Source of the DNA: Micropterix aruncella
Lineage: Eukaryota; Arthropoda; Insecta; Lepidoptera; Micropterigidae
Direction: 5' to 3'
Assembly (NCBI GenBank): GCA_944548615.1
Contig: OX155972.1
Span: 9,440,904-9,504,903, forward strand
Length of the DNA stretch: 64,000 nt
Part shown: piece after piece, positions 57,192 through 64,000 of the stretch
How the letters are laid out: each line of letters starts with the position of its first letter
Numbering within the stretch: position 1 is the first letter of the stretch
The notes under the pieces: model-generated
The model's input: only the letters and a program-made list of their open reading frames with translations
Told to the model about the DNA's origin: nothing
Database searches by the model: none
Made by a program: the position numbers and the translations under genes

Positions 57192-57590
57192 CATTTACTG
57201 GAACTGTCTATGGCAAATTCTTGGTTATTATACCGAAGAGTAAGGAAGGCAAAATATCTCAACGGCAAACAAATGTCTACAGCAGAATTTAGACTTGAGA
57301 TAGGCGAGACCCTATGCGAGCTTGGCCTAAAGCCTAACATCAAGTGTCGAAGGTCTTTAGAAGACGAAATTCAAGCCAAAAAACATAAGGGCCCTACGCA
57401 ACATGTTCCTCCATTGGCAGTAAGGCAAGACCAGGTCGGTCATTGGCCGATTTGGGTTTAAAAAAGGATACGTTGCAAGATTCCCAAGTGCACTGGCGTT
57501 TCACAAACAATTTGCGAAAAATGCAGTGTAGCATTATGCTATAATAAACAAAATAGTTGTTTCAAATTTTTCCATACTAATAAATGTTTT
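57192..57590 (+). pseudogene. piggyBac transposase C-terminus
   Basis: The open part 57210-57461 begins ANSWLLYRRVRKAKYLNGKQ and ends VRQDQVGHWPIWV. After a TAA the same frame goes on as KCTGVSQTICEKCSVALC and NKQNSCFKFFHT. In piggyBac-family transposases a 'nsw.lYrr' helix follows the catalytic core, then 'GHWP', then the Cys-rich zinc-binding domain (C..C...C..C..C.....CF..yH) that binds the element ends. Everything before, including the catalytic Asp residues, is missing. A CCC-type terminus with TTAA stands 170 bp downstream at 57743-57765. Confidence 0.85.
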
Positions 57591-57742
57591 TTTTTATATG
57601 TTCAACTCAATGTTACAGTAATGTCACATTCCCTTAAATGTCAAATCAATGATTAATAATAAATATTTTTGAATTTCTGAGAAATAAGTGTTTTTTTATT
57701 TGCCTAAACCTATCTCATTATCAACATTATTTTTTGTTTGAA

Positions 57743-57765
57743 GATCTTGGGCTACAAAGGGTTAA
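57743..57765 (+). repeat. piggyBac-like 3' terminus with TTAA
   Basis: 'gatcttgggctacaaaggg' then TTAA (57762-57765). In reverse complement it is TTAA followed by CCCTTTGTAGCCC, the expected form of a piggyBac element end, at the expected place after the transposase 3' end. No matching left end was found, so the element is 5'-truncated. Confidence 0.65.
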
Positions 57766-57899
57766 ATTTAGTTTATTATGTACTTACTTTTTCTATATGA
57801 CCTTTCTGAAAATCAAATAAAATAATGTATTTACAAATCTATTTTTCATAACATTGTTATCCTAATGCTCTTTCGATGCTACTCGATAATTCACCATCC

Positions 57900-58600
57900 A
57901 GTATTCAGTATTCAATTTATTCATTCATAATATACAATAAAAGCATGAATTATCAGTTAAAGCTAATTATAGCATATTAGAATTCGGCAGTTGCTAGTAA
58001 TATTTTAATATATGTAGATATAAGACTATTAAAGCAGAAATATTAATTAATTTGACAATAGCGTTGACGAAAGTCGGCTTTACACGGCAGACAAAAAAAA
58101 AATAAAAAAATAGAGCTGAATCCATGTACATGAGTATACATATAAAATAAATAATTATTATAAGAATATTAATAGTCATCTTAGGCAATCTATACAAAAT
58201 TAATCACACAATAGAAAGTATCAAAACAAAATTGTAAAAAAAACAACGTTTGTATATGGTCAGTTATGTTACGTTAAACATTGTTATCTACATATTAAAT
58301 ATTAAATTCATAATATTATTATTAAACAATAAAAACTAAAATGAGGTACATGAAAGTTATATATTAATGTTATTCCCATTTGAAAGAATTGTCATGCTCA
58401 AAAACATCACCCAGCTTATAGAAAGCATGTGTGGATTGCAGTTTTTGTTTAATAAATCTTTTAAACGCCTTTGCTTCCATCTTTCTTGTGGAGAGTGGTA
58501 GCTGGTTAAAGAGCTCATACCTCAAATATCCAAAGGACTTTTGTGTCTGCGTATAAAATCTATTGGTTAACTCAAAAAATATTACACACGTGCTGATAAG
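57900..58600 (-). pseudogene. LINE RT C-terminus and 3' UTR
   Basis: Minus strand 58600-58370: LTNRFYTQTQKSFGYLRYEL, FNQLPLSTRKMEAKAFKRFI and KQKLQSTHAFYKLGDVFEHD, then a stop. This is the last block of a LINE ORF2 ('yq.TQ.Sf.y.gy..FN.lP...r.......fk..ik..L'). The 3' UTR continues to about 57908, where 'gaatgaataaattgaatact' may be the tail. Upstream of 58600 the ORF is cut. Confidence 0.72.
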
Positions 58601-59589
58601 TCCGCCTTTGTATGATTAAGAGTTTTTGAATTTAAATGAATGTATACGCTATCAAAATAGCCAACTTCCTTCACAAAAACTTTTACTCCGTAATCCAGTA
58701 GCAAGGAAAAGACGTCCCATTCAAAAGTGTAACGTTTTACGAGTTCCATATAAAGTTGGGCGTAACTGGATCCGGGAAGCGATACGAAATGGAGTAGACC
58801 ATTTTAATACTTTGTCGCACTCCTAAGCACGGTTTGCGTCACAAAAAAGTATTTTCCATAAAAGGACAAAATTGGATAAGGTATGGAGATTGCAAAAGAG
58901 AATTCAAACAAATATTTTTATATCGTTAATCTTTTGGATTCTGGACTGGCAATGTGGCAATGAGTATGAGTTATACCTGCCCAGTAAATCATCTATTTGG
59001 ACAGGAAAAAAACGGCCTCATAATAAAGGTATAGAGTTGAAAGAAATTGAAATTAAATTTTTCTTTTATGACATTCTTCTTTTTTATATTACGACATAAT
59101 ACGACATATTATTTTGACACATATTATTCTTTTATGACATTCTTCTTTTATAATAATGACATCGATCGTCTTCCCCGCGATCCTTCAGTTATCAGGGCAA
59201 AACGATGTACAGGTTTTCGTTATTATCCTAATTATATCCTGCAACCTGTGTGTTTCGGCCTGAATATAAAGAATTTTAACGTCAAAATTAAAGTTATCTA
59301 GTGCTTAGTAGTTAGGCAGTTGTTATACAGACGTAATCATTCACACACTGAAATTAGGTCACGATAAGTCGTACATATCGACAAGCTGGAGATGATCTAA
59401 AACTTAACACCCATTGTTAAGTCGCCAGGGCGTTTCTTTACCTTATATTACACATTTCAGTTATCTATCATTAATTTCCCTATTATATTCTAGTCAGGTA
59501 TATCAGTTTGGTATGAATGCGATGCGACGGCACCACTATGGCAAAAGAGCGTTATAACATTTGTGGAATATAATCTTCTGTAAAAATAT
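58601..59589. other. No gene seen; one unassigned frame
   Basis: The 66-codon frame 58626-58826 (+) has a basic, moderately complex sequence that could be a LINE or retroelement end, but I cannot place it. 59050-59160 holds two copies of 'ttcttttatgacattcttctttt'. Confidence 0.35.
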
Positions 59590-60135
59590 TTAAAAAATCG
59601 CTTGTGTCACCCCAATACCTTCCTATCAAGTAGTCAGAAACTTAATTCATCTGAATATTAATATCATAAATCCTACCACAACCCCCTTACCCCCAACCTA
59701 GCGCCACCCTTTAACCCTCGAAAATCGATATCGAAATCGACTTCGACTTCGACTCTTTCGACTTTTCCGCCTTTTTAGTCTTTTAGACTTTTTAGGCTTT
59801 CTCGACTTTTCGAAATGTGTGTCTGCTGTTGACCGTTGAGGAGTCCCCTCATCGGGAGCCAACCCAGGTTACATCAGCCATGTCATAGTGAAACTTGGAA
59901 GGGGCTATCATAATTGACTGCGTATACAAAATTTTGAGTCTCTGCTGTTGACCGTTGAGGGGTTCCCTCGTCGGGAGCCAACCCTGGGTGGACGGATTTC
60001 AACCACAATCTTTTCAGCTCATGCCATGAGCAAATGACGCCTCCATGCCAAATTTCAGCTCAATCGGGTGAAGCGTTTCGTCGCTATCGTCGGAGAATAC
60101 GCACAGACAGATACGCAGAAGTGCGTCTAAGGAAA
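59590..60135 (+). repeat. RepL composite repeat, copy 2
   Basis: Same order as copy 1: 'cttgtgtcaccccaatacct', 'aatattaatatcataaatcc', degenerate 9-bp minisatellite (59735-59810), two RepM-type units, 'aaatttcagctcaatcggg' and 'acgcacagacagatacgcag'. It is about 130 bp shorter than copy 1, through fewer internal units. Confidence 0.85.
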
Positions 60136-60256
60136 GTAAAAAGTGTATTATGTAATTAGTTTTTTTTTCTTTTTGATACAACCTTGGCATAGTAAAATAA
60201 GAACTGTATAACATCTCCATATTACGCACTGATTTCGCACTCATACAAACGCCTGT

Positions 60257-61466
60257 TGGCCGTACAAGGTCCCGCAGAAAGAGCTGGCACGTTCACAGTA
60301 CTCACACTAATGCAATGTCGTGACGCGCGACGTGACTTTCACTGGATGCGCATCATAAAAAGTCTTTCCGTCTCTCTCGTTTGCTGTCAAGCTTATGAGT
60401 ATGAAGGGGACCGTATTTTGTTTTGTTCAAACAGCTTGACATACAAAGTGTTCTTTTTTCGCATTCGAGTTATAATCGAATTAAAACACAGTTAGCTGGA
60501 TATTTTACGTCTTTTTAGTGTATTATTAGCCCATAACGGCTTGTATTAGTAATTCAACTAACAAAATTATTCCGATTGCTAATCTAGATAGTAGAAAAGT
60601 TACCTTAATGCCATTTTAATCAAGCATGCGGTAAATGTTTTCTGTTTACGGTAATAAAATAAAACGTCGTTATTGTCAATAACCGCTTTGTAGTCAAATG
60701 TGGAAGAATTATTTAGAAAAGAAGCAGAGTCTATTACCCTTGACATGTTTAGTGACGTTTGGAGAAAGACGAGAGAACACGAGGAAAAATATGTTAAACT
60801 AGAACCAAAAATGGATAATTTCACTGACACACTTATAATAACACTAGGAAGGACTAGGGTAGAAGATTTAACTTACGATTCTGGTTAGAAGCATTATTAA
60901 TTATAATACATCAGGTTATTAATTATAATACAACAACATTAGAGTGAATTTTAAATAAATGAATTTTATTACATTCATCAGATATGTTAGTATTCTGGTA
61001 TTCTGTGGTATTGTGGTATTCGTGGTATTCTGTATATTCTCTTTATCCTTTTTATCTCAGGTACATTTTTATTGAAAGTTTTCTGTTATTTTTATCATAG
61101 TATTTTTACAATACTATGATATGAAAAGTACTATTATTGTGCATTCACTTTCAGTATGTGTACATTAGATATGTATTTACATTAAATAAATATATTTGAA
61201 ACGTGTTAATGTTTGTTGGGGCAACGAACTTAGTTGGGCGATTCGTAATTATGGTCAATCGGTCATTAAGGATCATTAAATAACTAGACTTATTAAAAAG
61301 TTATTACGGTAATTATATAAGGTTATATTTGTAATATATAATATAATATCCACCTATATAGGTAGATATTTTAAAATTATTGCTTTTATTTTGAAACACA
61401 CTGTATAGTGACATTGCATTAGTGTGAGTACTGTGAACGTGCCAGCTCTTATTGCGGGACCTGTAC
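60257..61466. mobile_element. Element with about 57-bp terminal inverted repeats
   Basis: 60257-60318 ('gtccc gcagaaagagctggcacg' context, then 'ttcacagtactcacactaat') is reproduced in reverse complement at 61408-61466 with two or three differences. GTAC stands just outside both ends. The 1.1-kb interior is mostly AT-rich. A 62-codon frame at 60700-60888 (MEELFRKEAESITLDMFSDV) has no domain that I recognise. It is probably a non-autonomous DNA transposon of undetermined superfamily. Confidence 0.7.
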
Positions 61467-61646
61467 GTTATCATTACATAGATTCTCGGGCGCGTCGGTG
61501 CTAGCCAGTCAGGGCTGTCGCGCGACAGCTAAGTATACAAAAGTGAAATGTTTTTTGTACACGCTGTAATGCAACCTATCAGAAATTACATTTTCATTTA
61601 GGTTATGAAATTACATTTACGAGGTAACGTTTATTGTTCATTTGCG

Positions 61647-61713
61647 TAGGTAGGTATGTGTCTAGGTAAGTAGGTTCATAGGTATGCAAGTCCGTAGGTA
61701 GGTAGGTAGATGC
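61647..61713. repeat. (TAGG)n imperfect microsatellite
   Basis: Alternating 'gtaggtaggtatgtg...gtaggtaggtaggtaga'. Confidence 0.85.
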
Positions 61714-62305
61714 GATTTTGTTAAGTACTAATACTTACTAAAATGTAGGTATTTCGAACACTTGCAACAAGTGATGAATGCTGTCGTACAAAGTCAGCAC
61801 TAACTCATATATTATGTTACAGTACAAATTTGGGAACCGACTCTTGATCTATAAACCAAAAATACAAAAACGAACATAATAATCATAAAGAATTGCATTT
61901 CTGCTTTAATGGAATCAGAACTTGTCAATTGTGTATTTATTGTGACAATCCTGGTGGGTCGGCCAAGCGTAGGTACCTATTTCGAAAACGGTGTCGAGAT
62001 GTCCTACTGATATTATTTTACTATGACCGTGGCAACCAGTGAAATTCAGAAAATGAGCTCGCCTTATCACAGGAGCTCCTAGCAAGGCGGGCTCGATTGC
62101 ACTGCACTGAGCACATTAAAAACATTCATTTATATTCAATTTATGCGCTATTTAACTTGGGCTGAGACAGATGCATTACTAAAATTAGTAGAATATAACG
62201 GTTTTCCTGGATCATAGATTCCTTTTCTTTTATGCTCTTGCTCTTGAATATACGCTAAGGTAGTCCTACTCTACCACTATAATCATAAGGATTATCATCT
62301 ATATT
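61714..62305. other. No gene seen
   Basis: No supported feature. 62235-62305 may be the decayed left part of the LINE that follows. Confidence 0.4.
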
Positions 62306-62860
62306 CAACACACCATAGGGACACCAGTAACAACAACCAGACAGCACTTAATCCAAAAAAAGAGAACAAGTTTAGCACAAAAACACTTTTCTTACATTGC
62401 TCCTCGACTGTTCAACAAAATGAATAGTGTTTTTCCTGCAGGACTGAAATCTAGGAATAGTCACGGCGTAAAGAAAAACCTAACTAAGTACCTTTTGACT
62501 ATTGGTCGACAAGCACGGAGACATTAATACCATATATATTAAGATAGAGCACGATTTGTGAGATATATGTATATATTTAGTATTATTTTATATTTATTTA
62601 AAAAGTAAATATTTATTTATGTATGGGCGTGTGTATACCTAAATTTAATATTATTACGCTTGATTATTTTGGAGACATATCTATCTTCTTAAATTAAACA
62701 TAATAATATAGAAAGATAATACAGCAAGTTACGAAAACCACTCTACCTTCTTAATATTAAGCCTACATTGGTACAGGCGAGGCCAAGTTAGGATGGCGTT
62801 GAATTTAAAAATATATGTAATATTATAGATTAATAAAGAATTTTGAATTTGAAATGTGTA
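62306..62860 (+). pseudogene. LINE RT C-terminus and 3' UTR
   Basis: One frame from about 62312 reads TIGTPVTTTRQHLIQKKRTS, LAQKHFSYIAPRLFNKMN and VKKNLTKYLLTIGRQARRH, then a stop at 62526. The 'fAqkhFsYiAPrlFN' block is shared with the minus-strand LINE at 18573-19490 (AQRHFSYIAPKIFNEL), so both belong to one lineage. The 3' UTR ends near 62855 with 'taataaagaattttgaattt'. Only about 75 codons are left. Confidence 0.78.

Positions 62861-64000
<1,140 letters not shown>

Overview
This is repeat-dominated nuclear DNA from an insect, most likely a moth or butterfly. The pointers to Lepidoptera are the Helitron 5' terminus TCTATACTAATATTATAAAG (read on the minus strand, ending at 27682), LINE 3' ends that read 'gcgataagtccgcc...aataaag' and close in short repeats, and minisatellite-carrying elements with short terminal inverted repeats. 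The order is an inference. I found no convincing host protein-coding exon, rRNA or tRNA gene. Nearly everything recognisable is a transposable element or a fragment of one, often nested in another. One 200-base assembly gap (15153-15352) is present.

Layout. 1-2.7 kb: long (TA)n tracts grown in or beside a minus-strand Helitron piece and a fold-back element. 3.2-8.1 kb: a dispersed repeat (called RepA here), a LINE reverse-transcriptase (RT) relic, a Helitron (6176-6757) inserted in another repeat (RepB), and a LINE relic with RNase H. 9-14 kb: more RepA copies, an inverted minisatellite pair, a LINE 3' end and a possible solo LTR. 15.4-19.6 kb: a RepE element, an RTE-like LINE relic and a minus-strand LINE with 305 open RT codons. 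19.7-20.6 kb: a recent 439-bp tandem duplication. 21.7-28 kb: RepB, a 1.45-kb TTAA-flanked piggyBac-type non-autonomous element, a LINE relic, a composite RepL element and a second Helitron (26824-27682). 30.7-36 kb: a pipsqueak-HTH transposase fragment and the best-preserved element, a 3.8-kb TTAA-flanked transposon (32039-35833) with 255-bp inverted repeats and a two-piece transposase/nuclease-like gene. 37.5-44 kb: duplicated unit, mariner relic, nested RepB/LINE, RepE and RepM elements, and a second piggyBac-type element inverted relative to the first. 47.6-58.6 kb: many LINE 3' ends, RepA/B/E/M copies, a 316-bp palindromic MITE and a piggyBac transposase C-terminus. 59.6-64 kb: RepL, a 1.2-kb inverted-repeat element, a LINE 3' end, another (TA)n tract and a RepA scrap.

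The parts do not work together as a pathway. They form a layered insertion record in which several insertions can be dated relative to each other because an uninterrupted relative of the target lies in the same window. Repeat names (RepA, B, D, E, F, L, M) are local labels only. The density of nested, decayed elements would suit a heterochromatic or W-linked region, but that is speculation.
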